A stretch of 64,000 nucleotides of DNA, from NCBI GenBank assembly GCA_004123355.1, contig SCHM01000003.1, positions 2,933,058 through 2,997,057 on the forward strand, given 5' to 3'. The DNA is from Amphirosellinia nigrospora. Taxonomy: Eukaryota; Ascomycota; Sordariomycetes; Xylariales; Xylariaceae. This document shows, piece by piece, positions 23,602 through 37,800 of the stretch. The position numbers were made by a program, and so were the translations under genes. A model generated the notes under the pieces. The model did no database searches, had not been told where the DNA came from, and saw nothing but the letters and a program-made list of their open reading frames with translations. Every line of letters begins with the position of its first letter. Position 1 is the stretch's first letter.

Positions 23602-24050
23602 AGCTGTTTTTTTATTATTATTAGCCCGGTTTATTATTTATATAATTATAAAAATAATATAAGTTATTATTACGTTATTTTTTATTTTAAACTAAAGTAT
23701 TTATTAGTTTATTATAAAATTTTATATTTTTAATATATTAAAAGCGTTTTTATAAATTATTTTAATAATAATTATATAAAAACAATTAATAATAAAATAT
23801 ATTATTAATATTATATTTTTAAATATATTTATAAAAAGCTATAAATAATTTTTATTTTAATAATTAATAATTATTTAATAATAATTAGTTTTAAAAATAT
23901 TAAGCGGCTTTTTTATACTTTATATAATGTTTTAATCGAACGTACTATTATTATTATATTTTTGCTATATGTTTTTTGCCGAGCTTATATATTAGTTTAC
24001 CGCTTTGCGTACTATAGTGCGTATTTTGTTAAAGCTTTTTAAAGCAGCAG

Positions 24051-24090
<40 letters not shown>

Positions 24091-25971
24091 GCTAGTTAAA
24101 ATTAAGCTCTAGCTATTTAAGTAGCAAAATCGCGGGCTTTTTAAACAGTTGTTTTTTTTAAATTATATATAATAGCTTTAAAGCTTTAAATAAAAATTAA
24201 TTAATTTTTTATTTATATATAAATATTTATAATTTAAATTTTAATATTTAATAAATAAAAAATAAAATATTAATTAATAATTTATTTAGTTAATTTTTGT
24301 TTATTAGTTAGTTTTTAATTTTTTTTAATATAAATAATTAGTTTGCTAGTATTATTAGCTTAATAAATAGTTTAGCTAATTTAGTTATTAAAAAACGTTA
24401 TTTATTATTAAATAAATAAAGCTTTAATAAAACTATTAATAATTATTTTTAATAAACATATATATTATTATTAAGTTTTATTTTTAACTTTTTAGCGTAA
24501 TTAATAATTATAAATATTAATATATTATAGCTTAATATATAAAAAAGCTAATTTTTAATAATTAGTTTTATAGTTTATTAGTTATTATATTAAATTTAAA
24601 TATATTATAAATATAAAATTATATTAAACTTAATAATAAGCTTATTAATATTATAGCTTTTTAGTAGTTTAAACTAGCGTTAATAATTTAGTTTTTATAA
24701 TAAACGTTATAATTATATTTTATTTATTAGCTTTTAGCTTATAATTTTATTAAAAAGCTTATAATATAGCTTAAAAGTTTTTTTTATTAATAGTATTATT
24801 AATAAATAATATATTATTAATTATTATAAAATTATTTTTATTGCTAAATTATAGTATATAATATTATATAAATAATAAATATAAAATATTTATTTATAGC
24901 TTTATAATATTTAAAAAAAAAGTTATAATTAAACTATAATAGCTTAAAAATAACGAACGTTATATTTAAACGTATAATAATAGTTATATATAAAATTAAA
25001 CTTATTTTTTATTAATATTATATATTTAAAAATAAAGCTATTTTTTTATATAAAAATAGCTTATTTGTTTTTATTAAAATAATATATATTATAATATTTA
25101 TATTTTAAAGCTTAGCGATTTTTTAATATAAAAAGCTTAAAATAATTATAATAGTTATTTATTTATTTTAAATTATTTTTATTTTAAAAACTATTATAAA
25201 TTTTTATTTTTAATTAATTTATACTAAGATTTAATATAATAACTATTATATTATTAATATAAATAAAAATAAATATTTTATTTTTTAAAAAATAATAAAG
25301 TTCGTAAAATATTAGTTTAAAACTAATTTCGTTTAATAATTTCGAAAGCTTTTTTATTATAATAAAAAAAATTCTTATAAACTATAAAAAGTTCGTAATA
25401 GTTTAATTATAATATTTGCTTTTTTATAGCTAAAAATATATATATATAAACTTTTTTAATAAGTTTTACGTTAATAAAAATATTTATAATATTATATTAT
25501 TTAAATTTAAAATTAAATTTAATAATAATTATTATTAAAGTTTTAAACGATTTTTTTAAAATATTATTAAATATTTTTTTATTATAGCTTAGTTTTTAAT
25601 TTTTATATATTATTAACCGGGTTTTATATTTATAATAATATTTATATTTATTAAATTTATATATATATTTATATATAATTAAAAACTAGTTTATTTAAAG
25701 TTAAACTTTTAAATATTTTTTTTAAGTTTTATTTTTAATAGTTTTATAAATAAATATTTTGTTTATTTAAAATAATTTTTTAATAAATATAAATTAAGTT
25801 TTTTATATTATTTTAGAAGTAAAAATAAATTTTAATAATATATACGTTTTTTTAAAATAATAGTTTTATAAATAAGTTTTAAAAAATAATTATTAGCTTA
25901 AAAGATTTTTTTATTTAGTTCGTAAACTTTATAAAAATATTTTTTTTTTATTTTATTTAAAGCTTTATTAA
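23144..25971. other. Internal part of element X between Gypsy A and insert S2
   Basis: 2.8 kb of A+T-rich RIP-decayed sequence with no open frame. It contains a TTA trinucleotide run near 23574-23601 and a 36-base A run at 24051-24086 next to a slightly G+C-richer patch (23940-24130). Assignment to X rests on its position between insertions with target duplications. Confidence 0.5.
24051..24086. repeat. 36-base A tract inside element X
   Basis: Uninterrupted poly(A) following AAAGCAGCAG in a patch slightly richer in G+C than its surroundings. It could be the tail of a non-LTR insertion or a simple-sequence expansion; no target duplication was identified. Confidence 0.6.
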
Positions 25972-26173
25972 TATAAAGAATATTATAGGTTGTAAAGTAA
26001 AGCTTGATTAAAGGAAAGAATCTATTATTAGATCCACGCAGTGGATCTAAAACAGATTCTCTAACTGGCAATGGTGCTAGCTGTCTAGCTAGATACAGGT
26101 GTTGCTAGGTGGCTTCCCCCTGCGCTCCGCGCAGGGAAGCCACTAGCAATACAGACCCCTTAGGGCTCTATTA
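25972..26173. mobile_element. S2: second copy of the hairpin-rich LTR-like insert
   Basis: 202 bp, colinear with S1, with the same GATCCACGCAGTGGATC palindrome and the long stem around CCCTGCG/CGCAGGG. The two copies differ at scattered sites. No clean target duplication is visible here (ATTAA on the left, ATTTA on the right), so the exact ends are less certain than for S1. Confidence 0.65.
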
Positions 26174-26792
26174 ATTTAGTATTTATAATTAATATAAGTA
26201 ATAAATAATAAGCTTTTATAAAAGTATTTTTTTTATTTAAAGCTTTTATTAATATTTAATATTTATAATTAAATAAATAATAAATAATAAGCTTTTATTT
26301 AAGTTTTATAAAAAAAGTACGACTAAGTAAAAAAAAAGTTTTTTTGTTGATAAAAAAATTTTTATTTTTTATATTTTAAATAAGAAATTCTTTTACCCGA
26401 ATTAAAAATCCTTTTTTTATTTATTATTATATATATTTAGTTTTAATATTTATTTTTTATTATATAAATAACTATAAATTTAATAAAATAATTTAAAATT
26501 AAATATTTATATAAAAATAATAAATAATATAAATAAATATAAAAGTTTTATTTTTAATTTTTTTTTATTATAAATTATATTAAATTTAATTATATTAAAT
26601 TTAATTTTATATTAAATTTAATTATTTAATAATTATATATTCTATTAAACTTAATTATTTATAATTATATATTATATTAAATATAATTATTTAATAATTT
26701 ATTTAATTATTATAGTATTTATTTTTTATTTTTTAATTTAATATTAATTTAAATATTTATTATTTTTAAGTTATAAATTAATATTATATTAT

Positions 26793-26960
26793 TATAAAGG
26801 GTTGTAGCTTTAAGGCTAGGAAATATTATTTATTAACTGCGATAAAAAAAAAAAAAATCTATACGCGCATATATATAGAAAGCTATTATATAGTAGCTCT
26901 AGCTTAAAGCTAAAGCTATAACCTAGGTTATAAGCTTATTAGCCTAGCTAACTTATAATA
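26793..26960 (-). repeat. LTR of Gypsy copy B (left)
   Basis: 168 bp starting TATAAAGGG and ending ATAATA; pairs with 33576-33744. A T-rich tract just inside (26963-26972) is the complement of a polypurine tract, supporting minus-strand sense. Confidence 0.8.
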
Positions 26961-27127
26961 TTACTCTTTTTTTTTACTTGTTTATAAGCGTAAATATAAC
27001 TAATAAAGTATAAAAATAATTTTCTACTATTAAGCTTTATTTAATAATATACTATTATTTTATACCGCTTGTTTATTAATATTGCTGCTTTATACCGCTT
27101 TTGTTTAACTATATAAAAAAAAAGGTT

Positions 27128-27163
<36 letters not shown>

Positions 27164-30100
27164 TTATTTTATAAATTTTATTATTTTTAAACGCTTAGTT
27201 TATAATTAAAATATAAGCTATTTTTTATTTACGTTAAAGCAATAAAAAACTATTTATTTTAATATATTTTAAGCAAATATATACTTTAAACTAATATAGC
27301 TACTAATTAACCGTTTATTAATTATTTTTATTTTATTTTTGCTTTATTTTTATTTTTATTTTAAAAAAAAACTAATCGTTATAAGCTTAAATAGCTTTTT
27401 TTCGGCTTATAAACTATTTATTTACCCGCTTAATAAAGCTTAAGATTTTTTATACTATAAAATAGCTATTTAGCTGCTTTTTATTTATTTAGTATTTATT
27501 TATAATAATATATAATATATTTTTCGTTTAGCTAAAAACTTTTAAGCTTTTTATATTAACGCTAAAAATAATAACGGCTTATTTAATATTTTTTAACTGC
27601 TTTTAAGCTTTATTTTTTTAAAGCTATTTTTTTTTTATTAATACGCTATTAAATACTAATAAACATTATAGCGTTTATGCTAGCCTAAATAAAAAGTTAA
27701 AATATATAATATTTTTATAAATATTTTATATTTATTTTGCTTTTTACTACTAATAAATAGTTTATAGCTATTTATATTATTAATATAATTAAAGCTTTAA
27801 TAAATTATATAATATTATATATAGTTTAATAATAAAAATATAAATAAATATTAATACGTTATATTAGCTTAATATTTGCTAATTTTTATTTAAATATTAT
27901 TATAACTTAAAAAATTATTAATATATTTATTATATAAATTATAAATTTTTATAGCTTTAAAACTATTTTTCTTTTATTAACAAATAGCTTAAACGCTAAA
28001 AAAAACTTCTAGTTTTATATTTATTATTTTTTATAAAAATAATAGCTTAATATCCATAAATAAATAGTTTATTATAAGCTAAAAATAAACAAATATTTAT
28101 AAACTATATTAATATTTTTGTTTTATTAAATATATATATAAAATATATTTATTCTTATTTAAAAGCGTTAAATTTTTTTAAACAAATTGTTTTTAAGCTT
28201 ATTTTTCCGGTTAAAATTCCCGTTTAATAAAAAAATAATATAAAAAATACTTTTAAACTATATAATCGTAACGTTAACTATAGCGCTTTTACTAGTAATA
28301 ATAGCGCTATAAATAAAGATATAATATAAAAATTAATTAATAGCTTTATTTTTATTTTATATAAACTTATTAATAACTTTTTATTTATTTTTTAATAAAA
28401 TAGTTTAAACTTTTTATAGTTTAAACTTTAGCTAATATAGCTATTTTTTTTTATAAACTATTTATTTTTTTTATTCTTAAATAAATTAAACTAATTTATT
28501 ATTAACTAAATAAAAAAAAAATAAATAAAAATAAATAAAAAAAAAATAAATAATATATTTTATATAACCTACTATATAATATTTAGCTAATAAATTATTA
28601 TTTAGTTATTTTTAGTTATTTTTTAAGTGTTTTTTAAAATATGCTTTAAAAATATTTTTGCTTTACTATTTAATAGCGTAGGTTTTTTTTTTTTTTTATT
28701 ATTAGCTTAATATACTTATTTATAACCTTATAATAACGTTCGAACAGTTTTAACGCCTTTATTTCTTTAAAATTATAGATTAGCTTTTATATAAGCTATT
28801 AATAACTTTTTTATTTTATTAAATTTATCGGTAAACTAAGCCCTTTTGTTTTTTTACGTTTATTTTTTATTTAAAATATATTTTTATTTAATATTTATTT
28901 TATTTAAATATTATTATTAAAAGTTAATATTTAAGTTTAATTATAAAAATAAAAGTTAATAATAGTTTATTATAATAAATAATATAAAAATAAAAATATA
29001 TTTTTTAAAAATATTAAGCTTTATTATATATAATTAATTTTTAATAACCTTATATTTAAAGTATAATTAAGCTAACTTTTAAAAAAGCTAGTTTATAATA
29101 ATATTTTTTAAATTTAGCTATATTTAGTTATTTATTTCGTAGCGTTTAATAAAAAATCGTTTAATATTAGTTATTTTTTTATTTTTATTACTTATTATTA
29201 TTATTGTTTAAACGAATTATTAAATATTTTATAACCTTTAAATAAAAGCTTTTATTAAAGCTTTCGGCTTATAAGTAAATATAATAATATTTTATTTATT
29301 TTATAAGTTCGGTATAATATTATATTATATAAAAAAAAGCTTAGCTTTATAATTAATAAGTTTTTATTATTAATTATAATATTATTTTAAAAATAAATTT
29401 TTTTAGTTAATATATATATAAGTTATAAAAACGCAAAAATAAACTAATATTTTTAGTTTATTTATTTTATTATTTATTAGTTTTTAAATAATAAATTATG
29501 CTTAGTTTTATTTAATACTAATTAATTTATATAATTATTACTAAAAAATTTTTTTTTAGTTTAATTTTTAATTATTTATAATATTTTTAAAAAATTTATA
29601 AAAACGCTAAAAAATAATTAATAAACTATTTAATATATATTTTTATATTTATTAAATTTATTATTTTATTATAACTATTTTGTTTAGTTTATTTATAATA
29701 ATTATTATAAAAAATAAGTTGTTTTTTTTTATTAATAAATCCGTTATAAAATTTATTAATAGTTTATTTTAAAACCGCTTTAATATTAATAAAAGTTTAA
29801 AAAATTTTATTTTTTATATTTTTAAACGTTTTTTTGCTATATATATTATAATTATTAAAATAGCGTATTATTAATATATTTATTAAAAATAGCTTTTTAA
29901 TAAAATAGCTAAAATATTATTACGTTTTAAATAATTAACTAATATAAAATATAATAGTTTTAAATTAAACTAGTTTAAAATAGTTTTATTTTAATATATA
30001 TTATTTATTTAAATAAATTATTAGCTCCGATTTTATATTTAAATATTAATATATTAAAAAGTTTTTTTTTAATTTTAAAGTTTATAAAGAACTTTTTTTT

Positions 30101-30939
30101 ATTATTTTATAACTTTTATAGCTAATTAATAGTTTAAGTATTATTTTATAGCTATATTTTATTTTTATTATAAATTTTTATTTATAAAAATATTTTATTT
30201 TATAAAGATTTTTTATTTATTAGTTTATAGCTACTATATAATACTAATTTTTAGCTTTTTTTTATTTATTTTTTTTTAAAAGTTAGAATTTTTAGCTAAA
30301 AAGTTATTTATTAATTTTAAAAAATAAGTTTTATTTTTATTTAAAAAAAATATTTAATTATTTATTATTTATTTAACTTTATAAAAAATAATTAAAATTA
30401 ATAAAAAATTTAGCTTATTAAACTTATTATTTTAAAAAATTTTTTAGTTATTATAAAATATTTTAAATTTTTATAGTTTAATAAAATTAAAAATTTTTTT
30501 TAAGCTTTAAAGTTTAATATTTTATATTTTTAAGCAATTTATTATTGCTAATAGTTTTTTATTATAATTTTATAATTAATTTTTAAATAAAAAGTTTTTA
30601 AAAAAAATAAATTATTAAATAAAAAATCTTTATTATTATATTAAAATAAACAATTTTTATAACTACTTTAAATAATTAGCTTTTATAACTATAAATTTAT
30701 TTAAATTAATTAAATAAAAACTAGCTTTAATATAAAAAAACTTTTAAACTTTTTAAAGCTACTTTTTTTATTTTTTTTAATAAAAAAAGATTTTTTTTTT
30801 ATAAACAAAATAAATAATATAATAATATTTAAATATTTAAAAATAAACTATTAATAAAAGTTTATAAATTTTAAAAAGCTTTTTATATTTTTAAATAATT
30901 TAAAAGCTTTTTATTTTTAAATAGTTTTTATTTGTTTAA

Positions 30940-32445
30940 AGTTTATATATATTTTAACGCCCGCTTTAATAATAAATTTAAAATATTTAATTTTTATTAT
31001 TTTAAATTTATACTTATTAATATTAAAATATAATTTTATAGCTTTTAAAACGTTTAATATTTATTTTATTTTTTTATATTTTTTTTTAATTTATTAAACT
31101 ATATTAAAACGTTATTTATATATATAAATATAAATATATAAATATTAACGCAAAGCTAAGTTATATAGCGTTAAAATATAGCTAAAGCTTTTAATAGCCC
31201 GAAAAAATAACTAGCTATTTAAAAAATCCGAACTAAATATAAACATTGTTTTTTATTTATTTTTTTTTTAATATAAAGTTTATAAAAAATAGTTTTTATA
31301 TTTAGCTTAATAAACTAGCGTATTTTTAATAAATTTATTAATATTTTTAAAATTAAAAAAAAAAAATATTTATTTATTTATATTATAATATTAACGTTTA
31401 ATAATTAATATAAAAATATAATTTTTTTTTTTTTTATAAATAATATTAAAGTTTTTATTAATAAATTATTAATATAAATATAGCTTTTATTAATAATTTT
31501 ATAAATATTTTTTATAATATTAATAGTTTATTTTTCGATATATTATATAAAAGTTTTTATAAAACTTAAAGTTTTTATTTTTTATTATTTTGCGCGAAAA
31601 ATTTTATAATTTATTTTTTTATAATATAAAAATAGTTTATTTTTTTTTTTTTATCGAATAGTTTATTTAAAGTTTAAGCTTTTTAATAATTATATTTTTA
31701 TTTTTATTATATTTTTAATATAAACGCTTTTATAATATTTATTAATATAATTATAAATATTAATATATTTATTGTTTTAAAACGTTTTAATTTTTTAATT
31801 TTTATTTTAAAAACTATTATATTAAGTTATTTAACTTTTTATATTTATTATAGCTATTAAGTTTTTAATATATAATTTAATTTTTATATTTTAAAATAGT
31901 CGGCTTTTTTATACTAATTATATATTATAAGCTATATATATTATTTTTAATTTTTTTATTTATAGTTTTTTTAAAATTAAATTATATATAAATAGTTTAT
32001 TATATATATTAATATTTATTATTAAAAATTATTTATATTAGTTTTTACGTAAGTTATTTTATTAATAATTCTTTGTTTTATTATTATTTTTTATAGTTTT
32101 TTTAATATAATATTAATATATAATAAATATAAGCGCCGGGCTAATAAGCTATTTATAACAGCTATATATTTATAATTTAATTTATTAATTTTAATAATTA
32201 ATTTTTATTATAATAAAAATATACTGTTTATATATTGTTTTAGTTTAGTTTTTAAATTTATAAAAATTAAATTTTCTATATATTTTATTTATAATTAAAA
32301 ACAAAAGTTATTTATTTTCCGATTTTTAAATTTATTAATAAATTTTCTATTTATTACTACGTTTTAGTTTTTATTTTTATTACGTTATATTAGCGTAAAA
32401 AATATTTATTAATAAAATAGCCCGTTTTTTTATATTTAAAACATT
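30940..32445 (-). pseudogene. Decayed Gag-Pol segment of Gypsy copy B (zinc knuckle to reverse transcriptase)
   Basis: Reading minus-strand frames and allowing RIP-type changes, the order is zinc knuckle (about 32443-32400), a possible aspartic-protease region (about 32180-32000), then reverse transcriptase (about 31150-30950). This Gag-PR-RT order agrees with Ty3/Gypsy. No frame is continuous. Confidence 0.6.
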
Positions 32446-33575
32446 ATTTATTAGCTTTTTGTTTACTTAGCTTAATATTTAATATTTAGCGGGCTTAAAG
32501 CTTATAATAAGCTAAAATAACGCTAGTAATTCTAACTTTTATATTAATATATGCTTTTAATATTTATAATAAAAATAAACTAATAAATAAATAATATTTG
32601 TTCTTTTTTTACTACTTTTTATATTAGTCCTCTTAATAATTTTAGCTTTTAAAATAGCTAATTATGTTATAACTTTATTAACTTATTTATTATAATTTTT
32701 AAAAAATTACTTTAAAAGATTAAAATAAAAAAAGCTATTCGTTTAATACTTTTTTAAGTATATTGCTTAGCTTTATTAGTTTATAATATATTGCTTATAT
32801 TTATAAATATATGTTTTTATTCTAAAAAAATTTAAAAAATAGTTTTTTATTTTATATAAACGAAAATAGCTTTAAAGTAATTTTTTATAAATAGTTAACG
32901 TTAAAATAATAATTATAAAAAAATTATATAAATTCTATAAAGTTATAAATTTAAAAACGCTTGCTAGTAATAAAAAATAATATAGTTATAGCTTTAATAA
33001 TATTTTCGAGCTATTTATTAATTTAGTAAAACTTATTACGGTTTTTTTTTATAAACTTAGTATTTTAATCGAGTTTTTATTTTATAGCTACTTTTTATAT
33101 AAAAAATTTTATATAAATATTTATAAATTTGTTTAGCTAAAATAAAAGTTTACGTTTTAATTCGTTAAAAAAATTAACCGTTTTTATAAAATTTTTTATT
33201 TATAATTGCTTTATTATAAAAAATAATAATATTAATATTAAATATTAAAGCATAAAAATAAAAACAATATTATAATAATTTGTTTATTTTTTATAGCTAC
33301 TATAATAGCTTAACGTTTAAATTTTATTAATTATTAAAAATAGTTTAAATTTATTCGGAAAATATTAATACTGTTTAATTAATAATAATTATTTGCTTTT
33401 ATAACTTTTATTAAAAACTATTTAATAAAGCTTAAATTATATTATTTAAGCTTTAAATTATTATAAAAAGTTTTATAAAAAACTTTTTTACTATTTATAT
33501 ATTTATTAATTTTTATTATATATAGCTAATAAATTATATATTTACTATTTAAAAATAAAATAATCGCAATTAATA

Positions 33576-33744
33576 TATAAAAAGTTATAGCTTTAAAGCT
33601 AAAAAATATTATTTATTAACTATAATAAAAAAAAAAAAATCTATACGCGCTAGCGTATATAAAAAGCTATTATATAGTAGCTCTAGCTTAAGGCCAAAGC
33701 TATAACCCAGGTTATAGGCTTACCAGCCTAGCTAACCTGTGACA
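33576..33744 (-). repeat. LTR of Gypsy copy B (right)
   Basis: 169 bp ending CCTGTGACA. The undecayed GTGACA gives the original terminus, read as TGTCAC at the LTR start on the minus strand. Confidence 0.8.
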
Positions 33745-33964
33745 ATTATAAACTTTATTTAAATATAATTTTTATTAAGTTATTTTTTAAAAAAACTATA
33801 ATTATTATAAAATTAGCTATTATATTAGCGTAATAAATATAGCGGTATTTTTTACGGGGTATTTATTTATAACTTTTTATTTATTTTTTTATTTTTTATT
33901 ATAATATTTTAAACGTAATTTTTAAGTTTTTAAAGATTTTAAAGCTTTAAATTAATTATAATAA

Positions 33965-34372
33965 ACGTATTTTTTAAGTTTTCGAATTTTTTTTTTTTAA
34001 ACGTTTTAATTAGCTTATAAAATTTTTTTTAAACTTATTAGTAAGCTTAAGCTTTTTTTAAAAAGTTTTTTTTTTAAACGTTTTAATTAGTTTATAAAGT
34101 TTTTTTTAGATTTATTAATAAGCTTAAGTTTTTTTTAAAAAGTTTTTTTTTTTTTACGTTTTAGTTAATTTATAAGGTTTTTTTTAAATTTATTAGCAAA
34201 TTTAAACTTTTTCGAAAAAAAAAAAATTTAATACATTATAAAAATTAATATATTTTATAATAACATTATTATTTAAAATATAAAGTTTATAATTATATTT
34301 AAAATTAAAAATAGTTTATAATTATATTTAAAATTAAAAATAGTTTATAATTATATTTAAAATTTAAAATAA
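33965..34372. repeat. Two tandem arrays inside repeat Y
   Basis: First array: three units of about 77-78 bp, marked by ACGTTTTA at about 34001, 34078 and 34156 and by T-runs. Second array: three units of about 29 bp (AATTATATTTAAAATT...) starting near 34291, 34320 and 34349. Both recur inverted in the Y copy at 43.56-43.93 kb, so they are part of the element. Confidence 0.75.
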
Positions 34373-34870
34373 TAATTATATTTATTAAAAATTTTTTTTA
34401 ATTTTATTTAGGTTAAAAATCGTTTTAAAAATTTTAATATTATAGTAAATTTTTTTATTTAAAATAAAAATTAATTATTTGCTATAATATTTAATTTTTT
34501 AATTTTATTTATAGCTTAAAATTATAATTTAATTATAAAATAATAATATAACTTTAATATATATTATTATTATTATAAAATAAATATATAAAAATATTAT
34601 ATATTAATATTTATATTTATAAACAAATTTATTATTATTATTAATTAAATAGCCGAATATTTTTATAATATAATTATATAGTTATATAAAAAATAATAAT
34701 ATTATAATAAAAAATTAAAATAAAATAATAAGTTTTACTATATATAACTTATTAAAAAAAAACGAACTAATATAATTAATAACTATAATTTATTTATTAA
34801 TTTAAATACGTAGTTTTTAAAAACTTAAGCATTTTTACTTTTAAATTAAAAAGCTTTTAATATAAAAGTA

Positions 34871-37800
34871 TTTTTTTATAAATTAAATTTTTTTTTTATA
34901 TTTAATATTTAAACTTAAATATTATAATATTTAAAAAAACTTTTTAATAGTTTAGCTTTTATATTTTAATAGTTATTTTTTATTTATAATAAATAATTTA
35001 TATAATTAAACTATATTAAAATATATAGTTTATAATTTAATAAATTAATTTAAAAATATAAATTTATTTTAATTTTAATATAAATAGCTAAGCTAATTAT
35101 AGCTTATATTTAAATTAATAAGTTTTAATTATATTATAATTAAATTAAATAATATAGCTTTTAATAATTTTAATAATATAAATATATTAAAAAAAATTCT
35201 AAATTAATATATAAATAATTTTTAATATATATTTTTTAAATTGTTTTTATAAGTTTATTATTATTTAAATTAATTTTTTATTCGGTTTAATTTAATAGTT
35301 TAATAAAGTTTTAATAATAAATTTTTTAGTTTATTATTTTTTTATTTATAAAAATATTAGTTATTATTTTAGCTATATTTTAATAATTAATTTAGTTAAT
35401 AAATTTTTTATAATTTTTCCGGTTTATTTTTAAAAAATCGTTTTTAAATTTATTTTTATTATTAAAAACTTATTTTTATTAAAAATAATATTTTTTATAA
35501 TAATTATTTTATTTTTACGTAATAATTAAATTTAATAAATATTAAAAAATTAATATTTTATTAAATATTTTATTTAAATTTTAAAATTAAACTTTTTATG
35601 CTTTTTTTTTATATTTATAATAATTATAGTAAAAGTTATATATTTATATACTATTAAATATAAAATATTCGAAATTTATTTAAAACTTATATAACTTTAA
35701 ATTATTAAAATATAAATAAAACTTTTTATAAAAAGCTTTTTAGCTATTAATATAATAAAAAGTTTAATTATATAAATATATATATATAAACTATTTTAAG
35801 CTATAAAAAAGTAAAAAGTTTATATTTATTTTTATTAAGCTTGTTTATTATTTAATAATAGTTTTAATTTATTTTATTTTTTATTAAAATTTTAAATATA
35901 TAATAAAAAATCGTAAATTTAATACTATAAATATTTATATAAATTTTATTAATTAAATAGTTTATTTATAATATTTATTAGCTTATTATTATATTTTATT
36001 ATAATTATATTATTTTTATAATAAAGCTAAATATAATATATATAGTTTTTAAAAACTATTTATATAATATTAACGCGTTTATTATTAGCGTAATAATTTT
36101 ATATATATTTAAATATTTATTAATAATTAATATTATTTTTATAAGCTATTATTTTTTTATATTAAAGTTTATTAAATTTATAAAATCGATTATTAGCTAA
36201 ATATTAGTTTTAAAAACTTTAAATTAAGTTTTTTATATTATTTTTAATAAGTTTTTATAAAACTATAGTTAATATATTTTATAGTTTTAATTTATTATTT
36301 TTTCGAAAAAATATTATTTTTTTAGTATAAATTAATAATTATTTTAATAGTTTAAAATTTATATATTTTAAACGTTAATACTATTTATATATATTAGCTT
36401 ATAATTAAAACTTTTATATAAAAGTTTAAAAAGTTTTTTTAAGTATAAAAAATATATTTTATTAAACGTACTAAAAAATATTTTATAATAAATTATTTAT
36501 ATATTTAGGTTAATAAATATAAAAGCTTTTTTATTAATATTTTAAAAAATTTAAATTAAGTTTATTTTTTAGTAAATATTTTTATAATTAAAAGTTTATA
36601 GTAAAATAAAATTAATAGCTATATTAAAGCAAAAAATTATATTATAAAGCTTATAAACTATAAGTTTTTTTAATCTTTATATTTAATATTAATTTTTTAT
36701 AGCTATATATTTTAATTATATTATTATTAGCTAGTATTTATATTTTTTAGGTTAATATTTTTAAAATTTAAAAAATAATTTATTTAATTAAAAATATATA
36801 TATTAAACTTAAAGTTTATTATATATAATTATATAATATATAATTTAATAAGCTTTTTATTAATTATAAAAAAGTTTATAATATATATTATTAGCGGCCG
36901 TATATATTAATTTTTATATTAATTTATAAATTAATTGTTAAATTTAACGCGTTTTTTTTATTAGTTTTTAATATGTTTTATTATTTTTTTAATGCTATTT
37001 TTAATAATTATTTATATATAATAATATATTTAAAATAAGTATTAGTTTTAAAGTTTTTAAAGCGAAGCTTTAAAAAAATAAACTAATAGCTTATAATTAA
37101 ATATTTTTTATAATAAACTATATAATTTATTATATTAAGGTTTTTTTTTTAGTTTTAGTTCGTATATTTATTTTAAAATGCTTTATAAAAATATTTAAAA
37201 AGTTCTTTTTAAAATTATTACGTTAATTATTTAATTAGTTTTAAGCTATTTAAGAATATATTTTTCGCTTTTAATAAATTTACTTAAGTTAATTTTATTA
37301 GAATAAGCTAAATAATTTTTATATTTTTTTTATTTATTAGTTTTATAATAATAAAAGCTTTTTTTTAATAATCTTTATAAATATTTATATTATATTTAAT
37401 ATAAAAGCTTTATATTAAAGCTTAATAGCTATTATTTAATAATTTAAAATATTGTTTAAAATTTTATTGTTATAAATTTTTTTTAATAATATAGCTTAAA
37501 ATAAATTAATATTACGTAAAATTTTTTTAAATTAATTATAAGCTTAAATAATTTAGCAATATTTAATTTTTTAATATTTATTTTAATAATTTTATTTAAT
37601 TATTTATTAATTTATTTAGCGAAGTTTTTAATAAGTTTTTTTATTATAGTATTAATAAACGCTTTATAATTGCTTTAATATTTATATTTAAAAACTTAGC
37701 TTATTATTTCGCTAAGTTTTTTAAATTATTATACTATTAATTAAAAATCTAATAAACTTTTATATAAGTTAATTTATAGTTCGAATTTATTATTTTTTAT

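Larger units (their letters stand above)
26793..33744 (-). mobile_element. Ty3/Gypsy retrotransposon, copy B (RIP-decayed), inserted in repeat Y
   Basis: 6.95 kb with LTRs 26793-26960 and 33576-33744, flanked by ATTAT (26788-26792 and 33745-33749). The intact Y copy at 44 kb has a single ATTAT at the matching place, which confirms the insertion. On the minus strand the decayed product shows a Gag zinc knuckle near 32443-32400 (spacing CX2CX4HX4C, with several Cys/His codons now Tyr). It also shows a reverse-transcriptase catalytic block (YINNVLI, formerly YxDD) near 31150-31100 and the following block NKYKFKIIKIKYFKFIIKAG near 31020-30960, typical of Ty3/Gypsy. All frames are riddled with stops. 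Confidence 0.82.
26298..34870 (+). mobile_element. Repeat Y, plus copy (about 1.6 kb), split by Gypsy copy B
   Basis: Two parts, about 26298-26792 and 33745-34870, align in order with an uninterrupted inverted copy at about 43068-44657. Shared landmarks are GTACGACTAAG, TTACCCGAATTAAAAATCC, a 77-bp tandem array, a 29-bp tandem array and ACTTAAGCATTTTTAC. Both ends of the inverted copy contain GCTTGAGTTTT facing inward, which may be terminal inverted repeats. No protein similarity is recognisable. It may be a non-autonomous DNA element or another class of dispersed repeat. Confidence 0.6.

Noticed and set aside
33965-34372. CRISPR-like or satellite array
   Set aside because: Units of 77 and 29 bp have no unique spacers and recur as part of repeat Y elsewhere.
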